From positions 106,566 through 170,565 of the forward strand of contig NZ_JBAPLU010000009.1 of assembly GCF_037083825.1 (NCBI RefSeq): DNA of 64,000 nt. The letters are read 5' to 3'. The translations under genes and the position numbers were made by a program. The notes beneath the pieces are model-generated. The model worked only from the letters and a program-made list of their open reading frames with translations. It had not been told where the DNA came from and searched no databases. Shown piece after piece: positions 8,861-17,200 of this stretch. The stretch is from Klenkia sesuvii. Lineage in GTDB: Bacteria > Actinomycetota > Actinomycetes > Mycobacteriales > Geodermatophilaceae. The first letter of the stretch is position 1. The number at the start of each line of letters is the position of its first letter.

Positions 8861-10317
8861 CAGGACCCGAACAACGAGCCCCGGGCCTCGCGGGTCTCGT
8901 CGCTCTTGAACTCGGTGTAGGTGTAGGGGTTGTCGAGCACGTCGTCGCCGTCCTCGGGCATCGCCGGGTTCATGCCGGCCTGCCATGTCGAGTCCCCCAT
9001 CGCCCCGCGCAGGTGCTCCACGGTCGACTCGACCGCCGAGCGGACGGCGGCGCCGTCGTACCCGACGAGCTCGCCCTCACGCTTCACGACCCGGCCGCCG
9101 ACCAGCACGGTGTGCACGTCGCCGCGCTGGGCCTGGAACGCCACGTGGCCGTAGGGGTTCAGCAGCGGGAAGGACACCGGCGAGGCGTCGTTCTTGATCA
9201 GCACGACGTCGGCGGTCTTGCCCACCTCGAGCGAACCGAGGTCATCGCGGCCGAGGGCCTTCGCGCCGCCGCGGGTGGCCCAGTCGACGACGTGCTCGGC
9301 ACGCAGGTGCACCTGGGTGACGGTGTTCCCCTCGACGTGGGCCTCGAGGTGCTCCCGGGAGCGGTCGGCGCCCAGCGTGGTGCGCATGGCCGAGAACAGG
9401 TCGGCCGACCACCAGACACTGGTGTCCATCGACAGCGAGACCGGGATGCCGTGCTTGCGGACCTGCCAGGTGGGCGGGTATCCCTGCCCGGCGCTCTGCT
9501 CGCTCTCGGTGGACACCGAGACCGACCCGCCGGTGGCCGCGATGCGGTGGTAGCTGTCGGTGTCCAGCGACGCGGCGTGCACGTAGACGGTCTCCGGCGT
9601 CATGAATCCGGCGTCGTGCATGAGCTGGATCGAGGCGTCGGAGGTCGCGCCCCAGACGCCGGCGTGGGTGGTGACCGGCAGGCCCAGCTCGCGGGCGACC
9701 TCGAACGCGGCCTTCTCCGGGAACGACGGATCGCCGGTGACGTCGAAGGCCAGTTGCAGGCCGAGCTTCCCTTCGTCGGCCCGACGCCTCAGGAACCCCT
9801 GGACCGCGGGATCGGCGGTCCACTCCCACGGCCCGGCCTGGATGTTGCCGTAGGCGAGCACGAATCGGCCGGGGACGGCGAGCAGGGCGTCGGCGGCGGC
9901 CTCGGCGTGGTCGACGGTCTGCAGCCCGTGGCTCCAGTCGACCGTGGTGGTGACCCCGGCCTCCAACCCCTCCCAGGCACTGAGCAGGTTGCCGGCGTGC
10001 ACGTCCTCGGGGCGGAAGGTCTTCCCGTGCTCGAGGTAGTACCAGACGAAGTACTGGGTGAGCGTCCAGTCGGCGCCGTAGCCGCGCATCGCGGTCTGCC
10101 ACATGTGCCGGTGCGTGTCGATCATGCCGGGCATGACGACGCCGCCGGTGGCGTCGACCTCCTCGGTGCCCGCGGGGACGTCGAGGTCCGTGCCGACGGC
10201 GGCCACCTTCCCGTCGACGACGAGGACGTCGGCGCGGGGCAGCACGGTGTGGGCGTCGTCCATGGTCAGCACGGTGCCGCCGCGGAGCACCACGGGCCGG
10301 TTGTCGGGGCTGGACAT
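8860..10317 (-). CDS. Metal-dependent amidohydrolase (ATZ/TRZ-like deaminase group)
   Basis: This 485-aa TIM-barrel hydrolase has the HxH metal site in MIDTHRHMWQT (about residue 70), a downstream His in PVTTHAGVWG and VYVHAASLD, and the metal or base Asp in LSMDTSVWW. An N-terminal composite beta-domain (VLRGGTVLTMDD) and a C-terminal GKTADVVLI segment complete the fold. The group removes amino or chloro groups, or opens cyclic amides, on N-heterocycles such as s-triazines, guanine or cytosine. The true substrate is unknown. ATG 10317 has GGAGGAGACG ahead of it. It is divergent from the CoA-transferase operon. Confidence 0.88.
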   Translation of the reverse strand: MSSPDNRPVVLRGGTVLTMDDAHTVLPRADVLVVDGKVAAVGTDLDVPAGTEEVDATGGVVMPGMIDTHRHMWQTAMRGYGADWTLTQYFVWYYLEHGKTFRPEDVHAGNLLSAWEGLEAGVTTTVDWSHGLQTVDHAEAAADALLAVPGRFVLAYGNIQAGPWEWTADPAVQGFLRRRADEGKLGLQLAFDVTGDPSFPEKAAFEVARELGLPVTTHAGVWGATSDASIQLMHDAGFMTPETVYVHAASLDTDSYHRIAATGGSVSVSTESEQSAGQGYPPTWQVRKHGIPVSLSMDTSVWWSADLFSAMRTTLGADRSREHLEAHVEGNTVTQVHLRAEHVVDWATRGGAKALGRDDLGSLEVGKTADVVLIKNDASPVSFPLLNPYGHVAFQAQRGDVHTVLVGGRVVKREGELVGYDGAAVRSAVESTVEHLRGAMGDSTWQAGMNPAMPEDGDDVLDNPYTYTEFKSDETREARGSLFGS

Positions 10318-10378
10318 CGTCGTCTCCTCCAGTTGGCCGGACAGGCGTCCGCTGTGCGGTCGGTGGGTTGTCTGCGCC

Positions 10379-10454
10379 ACTGTGCACATGACCCGTGCCA
10401 CCGTCAACACCGCGCCCGCTGCGGTTGACAGTCAGATCGTCGCCCGGTGATACT
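10379..10454. promoter_or_regulatory. Divergent promoter region with TTGAC inverted repeat
   Basis: Plus strand: TTGACA (10425-10430) with GATACT (10449-10454) after an 18-bp spacer, an unusually good consensus pair for this genome, driving the CoA-transferase operon. Minus strand: TTGACG (10407-10402) with a weak CACAGT 17 bp further on, for the amidohydrolase. The two -35s form an inverted repeat, GTCAAC (10403-10408) and GTTGAC (10424-10429), 15 bp apart. This is a natural place for the neighbouring IclR protein to bind. Confidence 0.6.
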
Positions 10455-10507
10455 GCGGTGCCGATCGCACCGGACAGCTGTCCGCAACGAAGGAGTGCAG
10501 CCCACCG

Positions 10508-11659
10508 ATGACCTCCCCCACGGGACCGCTCGCCGGCGTACTGGTCGCGGACTTCTCGCGCGTCCTGGCCGGTCCCTACTCCACGATGCTGCTCGCCGAC
10601 CTGGGTGCCGAGGTGGTGAAGGTCGAGGGCCCGAACGGTGACGACACCCGGCACTGGTCACCACCCGTCCGCGAGGTCGACGGGGAGGGGATCAGCACCT
10701 ACTACCTGGGCGTCAACCGCAACAAGCGGTCGGTCGCCCTCGACCTGAAGGACGACGGCGACCGCACGGCGGCGCAGGAGCTCGCCCGCCGCGCCGACGT
10801 CGTCGTGGAGAACTTCAAGCCCGGGGGCCTGGCCCGCTTCGGTCTCGACTACGAGACCGTCGCGGCCACCAACCCCCGCGTCGTGTACGCCTCCATCAGC
10901 GGGTTCGGCAGCCAGGAGGGAGGCTCGCACCTGCCCGGCTACGACCTCATCGTCCAGGCCATCTCCGGGCTGATGAGCCTCACCGGCTCCCCCGACGGCG
11001 AGCCCTACCGCGCCGGCATCTCGGTGTTCGACGTCATCGCCGGCCTGCACGCCACCATCGGCGTGCTGAGCGCGCTCAACGCCCGGCACGAGACGGGTGC
11101 GGGCCAGCACGTCGAGGTCAGCCTCCTGGCGTCGGCGCTGTCGGGCATGGTCAACCAGAGCTCGGCCGCGGTCGCCGGGGAGGTCGTGCCGTTCCGGATG
11201 GGCAACAGCCACCCGTCGCTGTTCCCCTACGAGCCCCTGGAGTGCGCCGACGGCGAGCTCATCATCACGGCCGGCAACAACGGCCAGTTCCGCAAGCTGG
11301 TCGAGGTGCTCGGGGTGCCCGAGCTCGCCGACGACCCCCGCTTCGCCCGCAACGAGGACCGCACCGCGAACCGGGACGAGCTGCGCCCCCTGCTGGTCGA
11401 GCGGCTGCGCACCCGCGGCAAGCAGGAGTGGTTCGACGCCATCTTCGCCGTCGGCGTGCCGTGCGGGCCGATCAACACCGTCGACGGCGGTGTGGCCTTC
11501 GCCGAGCAGGTGGGCCTGGACCCCGTCGTCCGGCCGGGTGGCATCCCCTCCATCCGCAACCCGATCACCTTCTCGGAGACCCCGCCGTCCTACCGCCTGC
11601 CCCCGCCGAGCCTGGACGAGCACGGCGACGAGATCCGGAAGTGGCTGACGCAGCGATGA
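10508..11659 (+). CDS. CaiB/BaiF (class III) CoA-transferase
   Basis: A 383-aa family III CoA-transferase, which moves CoA between carboxylic acids through an aspartyl-CoA intermediate. Signature stretches are LLADLGAEVVKVE, NRNKRSVALDLK, VVENFKPG and the nucleophile-bearing segment LPGYDLIVQA, with PEGEPYR-type sequence (SPDGEPYRAG) after it. AAGGAG lies 12 bases before the ATG. Its TGA overlaps the next gene's ATG. In this operon it would activate a di- or tricarboxylic acid for the lyase that follows; the acid itself is not known. Confidence 0.92.
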   Translation: MTSPTGPLAGVLVADFSRVLAGPYSTMLLADLGAEVVKVEGPNGDDTRHWSPPVREVDGEGISTYYLGVNRNKRSVALDLKDDGDRTAAQELARRADVVVENFKPGGLARFGLDYETVAATNPRVVYASISGFGSQEGGSHLPGYDLIVQAISGLMSLTGSPDGEPYRAGISVFDVIAGLHATIGVLSALNARHETGAGQHVEVSLLASALSGMVNQSSAAVAGEVVPFRMGNSHPSLFPYEPLECADGELIITAGNNGQFRKLVEVLGVPELADDPRFARNEDRTANRDELRPLLVERLRTRGKQEWFDAIFAVGVPCGPINTVDGGVAFAEQVGLDPVVRPGGIPSIRNPITFSETPPSYRLPPPSLDEHGDEIRKWLTQR

Positions 11660-12450
11660 CCGAACCCCGTACCTACGAGACCGCGCTGGGTGCCTCCTCC
11701 CGCGAGACGATCACGCTGCTGGGCACCGACCTGGCCCGCGACGTCATGGGCACGGTCGGGTTCGGCGAGCTGGCGTTCTGGCTGGCCACCCAGCGCCGGC
11801 CCGCACCGGGCCAGGTGCGGGTGTTCGAGGCCGTGCTGGCAGCGCTGGCCGACCACGGCTTCACCCCCACCGCGATCGTCACCCGGCTGACCTACCTGTC
11901 GGCGCCGGACTCCGTGCAGGGCGCCCTGGCCGCCGGCCTGCTGGGCGGCGGTTCGCGGTTCCTCGGCGTCACCGAGGACTGCGGCCGGTTCCTCGACGAC
12001 GTGCTGGTCGCCCAGGACGAGCTGCCCGGGGACGACGCCGGCTGGGACGCGCTCGCGCTGTCCGTCGTCCAGCGCGAGCGCGAGGCGGGGCGGTTCGTGC
12101 CAGGTCTGGGGCACCACGTGCACAAGGACGGCGACCCCCGCACCGCGCGGCTCATGCAGATCGCCGCCGAGGAGGACCAGACCGGCCCGCACCTCGCGCT
12201 GTTCGCCGCGATCGGCCGCGTGCACTCGCAGGTGCTGGGGAAGACGCTGCCGCTGAACGGAGCCGGCGTCTGCGGTGCCGCTCTGGCCGACCTCGGCCTG
12301 CCCCTGCCGCTGCTGCGCGGGTTCGCACTGCTGGCCCGCACCGCCGGGCTGATCGGGCAGCTGGCCGAGGAGCTGCGGCACCCCGTCGCCAACGACATCT
12401 TCCTGTCCGTGGACCTGAACAACCGCTCGGTCGCCCCCGACCCGAGCTGA
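11656..12450 (+). CDS. Citryl-CoA lyase / citrate-synthase-family C-C lyase
   Basis: At 264 aa this is a short member of the citrate-synthase superfamily, the size of stand-alone citryl-CoA lyases rather than true synthases (about 430 aa). The CoA-binding and catalytic stretches are recognisable: PGLGHHVHKDGDPR corresponds to the GHxVYKxxDPR motif of synthases, and VLGKTLPLNGAG to the region bearing the first active-site His. Coupling to the CoA-transferase (ATGA) suggests the pair makes and then cleaves a beta-hydroxy acyl-CoA, releasing acetyl-CoA. The direction and substrate are inference. Confidence 0.85.
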   Translation: MTEPRTYETALGASSRETITLLGTDLARDVMGTVGFGELAFWLATQRRPAPGQVRVFEAVLAALADHGFTPTAIVTRLTYLSAPDSVQGALAAGLLGGGSRFLGVTEDCGRFLDDVLVAQDELPGDDAGWDALALSVVQREREAGRFVPGLGHHVHKDGDPRTARLMQIAAEEDQTGPHLALFAAIGRVHSQVLGKTLPLNGAGVCGAALADLGLPLPLLRGFALLARTAGLIGQLAEELRHPVANDIFLSVDLNNRSVAPDPS

Positions 12451-12477
12451 GCCCTGACCCGACCGCTGGAGGCAGCA

Positions 12478-13338
12478 GTGCAGCTCGTCACCGAGGACAA
12501 CATCACCGACCTCGCGGCCGCCCGGTGGGCCACCGCCCACGACCCCCGCACTGCGGAGCTGATGAGCGCGCTGGTGCGGCACCTGCACGCCTTCGCCCGT
12601 GATGTGCAGCTCACCGAGGCCGAGTGGATGGCCGCCATCCAGTGGCTGACCCGCACCGGGCAGATCAGCGACGACAAGCGCGAGGAGTTCATCCTCACCA
12701 GCGACGTGCTGGGGCTGTCGATGCTCGTCGTCCAGATGAACCAGCGGCTGGATCCCCGGGCGACCCCGGCCACCGTGCTCGGGCCCTTCCACATCGACGG
12801 CTCCCCCGAGCGGGAGTACGCCGAGGACATGTCCGAGGGTGTGCGCGGGACCCCGCTCTTCCTGCACGGCACGGTGCGCGACCTGGACGGCGCGACGATC
12901 GGCGGGGCGGTGCTCGACGTCTGGCAGGCCGACGACGACGGGCTCTACGAGAGCCAGCACGTCGAGGTCGACGAGGCCCGCCTGCGGGCGAAGTACACCG
13001 CCCGCGAGGACGGCTCGTTCGCAATCCGCACCGTGGCCCCGCTGGGCTACACCATCCCGATGGACGGCCCGGTCGGCGACCTCATCTCGCGCACCGACAT
13101 CTCGGAGTACCGGCCGGCGCACTTCCACGTGCTGCTGAACGTGCCCGGCTACCGCCCGCTGATCACCCACCTGTTCCAGGAGGGCGCGGACTACCTGGAC
13201 AGCGACGTCGTCTTCGGCGTCAAGGAGCAGCTGGTCGTGCGCTACGAGCCGCGCGAAGGCGGCACGATGCCCGACGGCACCGCCGTCGAGGGGCCCTGGT
13301 TCGAGGCCAGCTACGACGTCGTGCTGCAGCCGGTCTGA
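12478..13338 (+). CDS. Intradiol ring-cleavage dioxygenase (hydroxyquinol/catechol 1,2-dioxygenase type)
   Basis: The 286-aa protein has an N-terminal helical dimerisation domain (residues 1-95) and a catalytic beta-sandwich. The four iron(III) ligands are Tyr in DDDGLYESQ, Tyr in APLGYTIPMDGP and both His of YRPAHFHVLL. VLGPFHIDGSP and LFQEGADYLDSDVVFGVK are typical of hydroxyquinol 1,2-dioxygenases, which turn 1,2,4-trihydroxybenzene into maleylacetate; a catechol substrate cannot be excluded. GTG 12478 follows TGGAGGCAGCA. It is third gene of the operon after the CoA-transferase and lyase. Confidence 0.9.
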   Translation: MQLVTEDNITDLAAARWATAHDPRTAELMSALVRHLHAFARDVQLTEAEWMAAIQWLTRTGQISDDKREEFILTSDVLGLSMLVVQMNQRLDPRATPATVLGPFHIDGSPEREYAEDMSEGVRGTPLFLHGTVRDLDGATIGGAVLDVWQADDDGLYESQHVEVDEARLRAKYTAREDGSFAIRTVAPLGYTIPMDGPVGDLISRTDISEYRPAHFHVLLNVPGYRPLITHLFQEGADYLDSDVVFGVKEQLVVRYEPREGGTMPDGTAVEGPWFEASYDVVLQPV

Positions 13339-13351
13339 CGCCACCGACGCC

Positions 13352-14296
13352 TCAGCGCCCCGGCGGCTGGCCACCGCCGCCGGGGCCCCCGCCAGACCCG
13401 CCGCCGGGGCCCCCGCCGGCCGAGCCGCCACCCCCGGCCGCGGTGGTGGTGTCCACGCCGACGCCCATCGCCACCGTGTAGCCCGACGAGACGTCGCCGG
13501 TGATGGTGGGCGTCTGCAGGTCGGCCCCGTCGGAGAACACGTTGTCGGTCGCCAGGCTGATCTGCGACAGGTTGCGCACCGACTGCTCGTACCCGCTGGT
13601 CGCGTAGACGGTCTCGCAGACGTCCTGCAGCAGGGCGACCTGCGAGGTGGCGATCGCGTTGGCCGAGTCGGTGATGGAGTCGACGTCCGGGTAGACCTCG
13701 AAGTGGACGTGTGGCCACCGGCCGGAGTAGCAGGCCGGGAAGATGCTGGTGAAGGTCACCGCTCCGTCGGAGTCGGCCACCTGGACGCCGCGCAGGTAGT
13801 TCTCACCGGTGATGCCCTCGGAGTAGAGCGAGTAGCCACCCGCGCGGTCGCAGTGCCAGACGTAGACCGCCGCACCCTCGAAGGGCACCCCGTTCGCCAG
13901 GTCCTGCACCGTCAGGGTCAGGGTCATCGGGACGCCCTCGGCCGTGCCGGACGCCGACCCGAAGCTCGAGCGGATGTCCGAGCGGACGATGCCGCTCTCG
14001 TTCAGCACGTCGACCCCGTTGGACCCGTCCCCCGGGTAGGGTCCGGCAGTCTCCTCCGGGATCTCCCCCGCCGAGGTCGCCGTCGAGCTCGCCGTCGAGC
14101 CCGCCGCCGCGGCAGCGCTGGTGGTCGAGCTGCTGGAGCCCCCGCAGGCCGCGAGCCCGACGCCGACCGCGCCGAGCCCGAGGAACCCCAGCACGCGGCG
14201 CCGGCTGAGCAGCGTGTCCAGGTCGAACCGGAGACCCTGGTCGACCACCTCCTCCTCGGGTCGGGGCAGCGGGCGTCCTTCGTAGCTCGTCGTCAT
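13352..14296 (-). CDS. Exported intradiol dioxygenase-like lipoprotein (Tat signal)
   Basis: The 314-aa protein begins with a cytoplasmic stretch of about 30 residues, then SRRRVLGFLGLGAVGV and LAAC. This is a twin-arginine signal followed by a lipobox, so it is probably Tat-exported and lipid-anchored. A Ser/Thr/Ala linker leads to an intradiol-dioxygenase core. ETAGPYPGDGS, a Tyr in AGGYSLYSEG, a Tyr in FPACYSGRW and two His in WPHVHFEVY supply all four iron ligands. The C-terminal 30 residues are Gly/Pro repeats. It could oxidise aromatic or lignin-derived compounds outside the membrane. It converges with the cytoplasmic dioxygenase, 13 bases apart. Confidence 0.85.
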   Translation of the reverse strand: MTTSYEGRPLPRPEEEVVDQGLRFDLDTLLSRRRVLGFLGLGAVGVGLAACGGSSSSTTSAAAAAGSTASSTATSAGEIPEETAGPYPGDGSNGVDVLNESGIVRSDIRSSFGSASGTAEGVPMTLTLTVQDLANGVPFEGAAVYVWHCDRAGGYSLYSEGITGENYLRGVQVADSDGAVTFTSIFPACYSGRWPHVHFEVYPDVDSITDSANAIATSQVALLQDVCETVYATSGYEQSVRNLSQISLATDNVFSDGADLQTPTITGDVSSGYTVAMGVGVDTTTAAGGGGSAGGGPGGGSGGGPGGGGQPPGR

Positions 14297-14397
14297 GCAC
14301 CCACCGTGCTGCCTGCGGCCATGAGCCCCACCAGCGCCACCTGTGCACTCCCCGTGCGGTGCGCGGTGTTGTCGGACCCGCGCGCGAGACTGCACGC

Positions 14398-16014
14398 GTG
14401 GGGTCGACGGTCGTGCTGCAACGGGTGGGCGACGGCGTCCGCGCACACCTCGACGACGGGGCCGTGCACGACCTGGCCCGCGCCGAGCTGCCCGCGTGGG
14501 TGACCACGCAGGAGGCCGCCCGCCCCCGGTGGGTGTGGGACGACACCACCCGCTGGTACCCCGCACTACTGGCCGCCGGCGTCCGGGTGGAGCGGTGCAC
14601 CGACCTGCGGTTGACCCACGCCGTCCTGCGCCGTTCCCCGCACGTCGACCAGCACCTGCTCGCCGGCCCCGACACCGACGGGTGGGACGGCCTCACCCCG
14701 GTCGTGCCCGAGGAGGCCACCCTGTTCGCCCTGGACGACCCCGCCGACGCCCTCGACCCGGTGGCCGAGCACGCCGCCCAGCAGCGGGCCCTCGCCGCCT
14801 CGCCGCAGCGCGGACGCTTGGCGCTGCTGCTGGCCGCGGAGTCCGCCGCCTCGCTGGTGGCGGCGGAGATGCAGCACGCCGGCATGCCGTGGCGGGCCGA
14901 CGTGCACGACCGGCTGCTCACCGCGCTGGTCGGTCCGCGGCCACCGGCCGGGCAGCGTCCCGCCGGCCTGGAGGCGATGCTGCCGGGCATCCGCGCCGCC
15001 TTCGGGCAGCCGGCGCTGAACCCCGACTCCCCCGCCGACCTGCTGGCCGGGCTGCGTGCCGCCGGGCTCGACGTCGCCGACACCCGCTCCTGGACCCTTC
15101 GCGAGCTCGACCACCCCGGCATCGCGCCGCTGCTGCGCTACAAGAAGCTGCTGCGCCTGGTGCAGGCCAACGGCTGGGCGTGGCTGGAGACCTGGGTGCG
15201 CGACGGCCGCTTCCGCCCGGTGCTGCTGCCCGGCGGCGTGGTCACCGGCCGGTGGGCGGCCCAGGGCGGTGGAGCGCTCAGCGCCCCGGCGCAGCTGCGC
15301 GGTGCGGCGGTGGCCGACGAGGGCTGGCGGTTCGTCGTCGCCGACGTCGCCCAGCTCGAGCCCCGGGTGCTGGCCGGGATGAGCCGGGACGCCGCGATGG
15401 CGCAGGCCGCCCGGGCCCGGGACCTCTACCAGGGGATCGTGGACGCCGGCGTGGTCGCCACCCGCGCGCAGGCCAAGGTGGGCATCATCGGCGCGCTCTA
15501 CGGGGGCACCCGCGGCGAGAGCGGCGTCCTGCTGCCGCGGATCGCCCGCCGGTACCCCGCCGCGCTCGGCCTGGTCGAGCAGGCCGCGCGGGACGGTGAG
15601 CGCGGCGAGGTGGTGACGACGCTGCTGGGTCGCGGCTCCCCGCGCCCGGGGCCCTTCGGCGGGGGCGGTGACGACCCCGCCGCCGGCCGGGCCGCGGACG
15701 CGCGCCGGCGCTCCTGGGGTCGGTTCACGCGCAACTTCGTCGTGCAGGGCACCGGCGCCGAGTGGGCGTCCTGCTGGCTGGCCGACCTGCGCAACCGGCT
15801 GTGGCACCTGGGCTCGGGCCCGCTCACCGACCGACCACACCTGGTGTTCTTCCTGCACGACGAGGTGGTGGTGCACACCCCGACCGCACTGGCCGACGAG
15901 GTGGTGGCCGCGGTGCGCGCCGCGGCCGACGAGGCCGGCCGGTTGCTGTTCGGCGACTTCCCGGTCGACTTCCCCCTCGACGTCGCGGTGGTGCGGTCGT
16001 GGGCCGACGCCTGA
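14398..16014 (+). CDS. Diverged family-A DNA polymerase (bifunctional 3'-5' exonuclease/polymerase-like)
   Basis: This 538-aa protein lacks the 5' nuclease of PolI. It keeps a degenerate exonuclease-like region (1-190) and a short polymerase domain. Motif A reads VVADVAQLEPRVLAGMS (PolI: DYSQIELR). Motif B is RAQAKVGIIGALYGG, without the usual NFG. Motif C is FFLHDEVVVH with the HDE intact. The family is widespread in actinobacteria as a second PolA-like protein, with a suggested repair role. GTG 14398 lies 6 bases after GAGACT, so the mRNA may be leaderless. The catalytic Asp of motif A is retained, but changed neighbours leave activity uncertain. Confidence 0.85.
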   Translation: MGSTVVLQRVGDGVRAHLDDGAVHDLARAELPAWVTTQEAARPRWVWDDTTRWYPALLAAGVRVERCTDLRLTHAVLRRSPHVDQHLLAGPDTDGWDGLTPVVPEEATLFALDDPADALDPVAEHAAQQRALAASPQRGRLALLLAAESAASLVAAEMQHAGMPWRADVHDRLLTALVGPRPPAGQRPAGLEAMLPGIRAAFGQPALNPDSPADLLAGLRAAGLDVADTRSWTLRELDHPGIAPLLRYKKLLRLVQANGWAWLETWVRDGRFRPVLLPGGVVTGRWAAQGGGALSAPAQLRGAAVADEGWRFVVADVAQLEPRVLAGMSRDAAMAQAARARDLYQGIVDAGVVATRAQAKVGIIGALYGGTRGESGVLLPRIARRYPAALGLVEQAARDGERGEVVTTLLGRGSPRPGPFGGGGDDPAAGRAADARRRSWGRFTRNFVVQGTGAEWASCWLADLRNRLWHLGSGPLTDRPHLVFFLHDEVVVHTPTALADEVVAAVRAAADEAGRLLFGDFPVDFPLDVAVVRSWADA

Positions 16015-16024
16015 GCCCGGTCGG

Positions 16025-17200
16025 CTACCCCGTCGGGTCGAAGACCGTGCGCACGCAGCCGTCCTCCTTCTCCTTGAAGATCCGGTAGCCCTCCGCCGCC
16101 TGGGAGAGCGGCATCGTGTGGGTGGCCAGGTGCTCGGTGGTGAGCGCTCCGCTCTCCATGTGGCGGAGGATCTCGGGCACGTAGCGCTGGCCGTGCTGCT
16201 GCGCCCCGCGCACGGTGAGCCCCTTGTTCATCAGGGCGCCGAGCGGGAACTTGTCGACCATGCCGGCGTAGACGCCGAGCACGAACACGCTGCCGCCCTT
16301 GCGGCAGGCCCGGATCGCCTCCCGCACCGCCGAGGGCCGGTCGGTCTGCAGCCGCAGCTGCTGCTTGACCTGGTCGAAGGCACCCTGCACCCCGGTGCTG
16401 TGCGCCTCCATGCCGACCGCCTCGATGCACACGTCGGGCCCCCGGCCGCCGGTCCGCTCCCGGAGCTCGGCGACGACGTCGGTGGTCGTGTAGTCCACCG
16501 CCTCGGCGCCGATGTGCTGGCGCACCTGCGCCAGCCGCTCGGGCAGCCGGTCGATGACCACCACCTGCTCGGCGCCCAGGAGCATCGCCGCCCGCGCGGC
16601 CATCTGGCCCACCGCGCCGGCACCCCACACCGCGACGACGTCCCCGGGCTGCGTGCCGCCCAGGTGCGCACCGGTCCACCCGGTGGTCACCGAGTCCGAG
16701 GCGAACAGCGCGCGGGTGTCGGACACCCCGTCCGGCACGACGAAGCACCCGACGTCGGCGTAGGGCACCCGCATGTACTCCGCGTGGCTGCCGGCGTAGC
16801 CGCCCATCGCGTGGGAGTAGCCGAAGCAGCCGCCCGGGCTCTGCCCCCACAGGCCCTCGGTGATGCCGGGGTCGGGGTTGCCGTTGTCGCACAGGGAGTA
16901 GAGCTCCTGCGAGCAGTACCAGCAGTTCCCGCAGGCGACGAAGGACGGGACGACGACCCGGTCCCCCACCTGCACCTTCGTCACGGCCCTGCCGCGCTCC
17001 ACGACGGTGCCGAGGAACTCGTGGCCCAGGACGTCGCCGGCCCGCATCGCCGGGATGTACCCGCCGATGAGGTGCAGGTCCGACCCGCAGGTGACCGTCT
17101 GGTGGATCTGCAGCAGGACGTCGTGGTCGTTGAGCAGCTGCGGCTCGGGGACGTCCTCGACCGCGACCTCGTTGACCCCGGCCCACACCGCCGCCCTCAC
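16025..17200 (-). CDS. Zinc-dependent alcohol dehydrogenase (MDR family)
   Basis: A 391-aa medium-chain dehydrogenase. Zinc-site residues are in VTCGSDLHLIGG (Cys) and AGDVLGHEFLGTV (His-Glu). The structural-zinc lobe is CGNCWYCSQELYSLC, and the Rossmann motif is VWGAGAVGQMAARAA. The long insert and the C-terminal VRTVFDPTG match the S-(hydroxymethyl)glutathione/formaldehyde-dehydrogenase-like subfamily of actinobacteria. GTG 17200 overlaps the previous stop and has a strong AAGGAGG. It is the last gene of a five-gene operon; oxidation of an alcohol or aldehyde is certain only at family level. Confidence 0.92.
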   Translation of the reverse strand: MRAAVWAGVNEVAVEDVPEPQLLNDHDVLLQIHQTVTCGSDLHLIGGYIPAMRAGDVLGHEFLGTVVERGRAVTKVQVGDRVVVPSFVACGNCWYCSQELYSLCDNGNPDPGITEGLWGQSPGGCFGYSHAMGGYAGSHAEYMRVPYADVGCFVVPDGVSDTRALFASDSVTTGWTGAHLGGTQPGDVVAVWGAGAVGQMAARAAMLLGAEQVVVIDRLPERLAQVRQHIGAEAVDYTTTDVVAELRERTGGRGPDVCIEAVGMEAHSTGVQGAFDQVKQQLRLQTDRPSAVREAIRACRKGGSVFVLGVYAGMVDKFPLGALMNKGLTVRGAQQHGQRYVPEILRHMESGALTTEHLATHTMPLSQAAEGYRIFKEKEDGCVRTVFDPTG

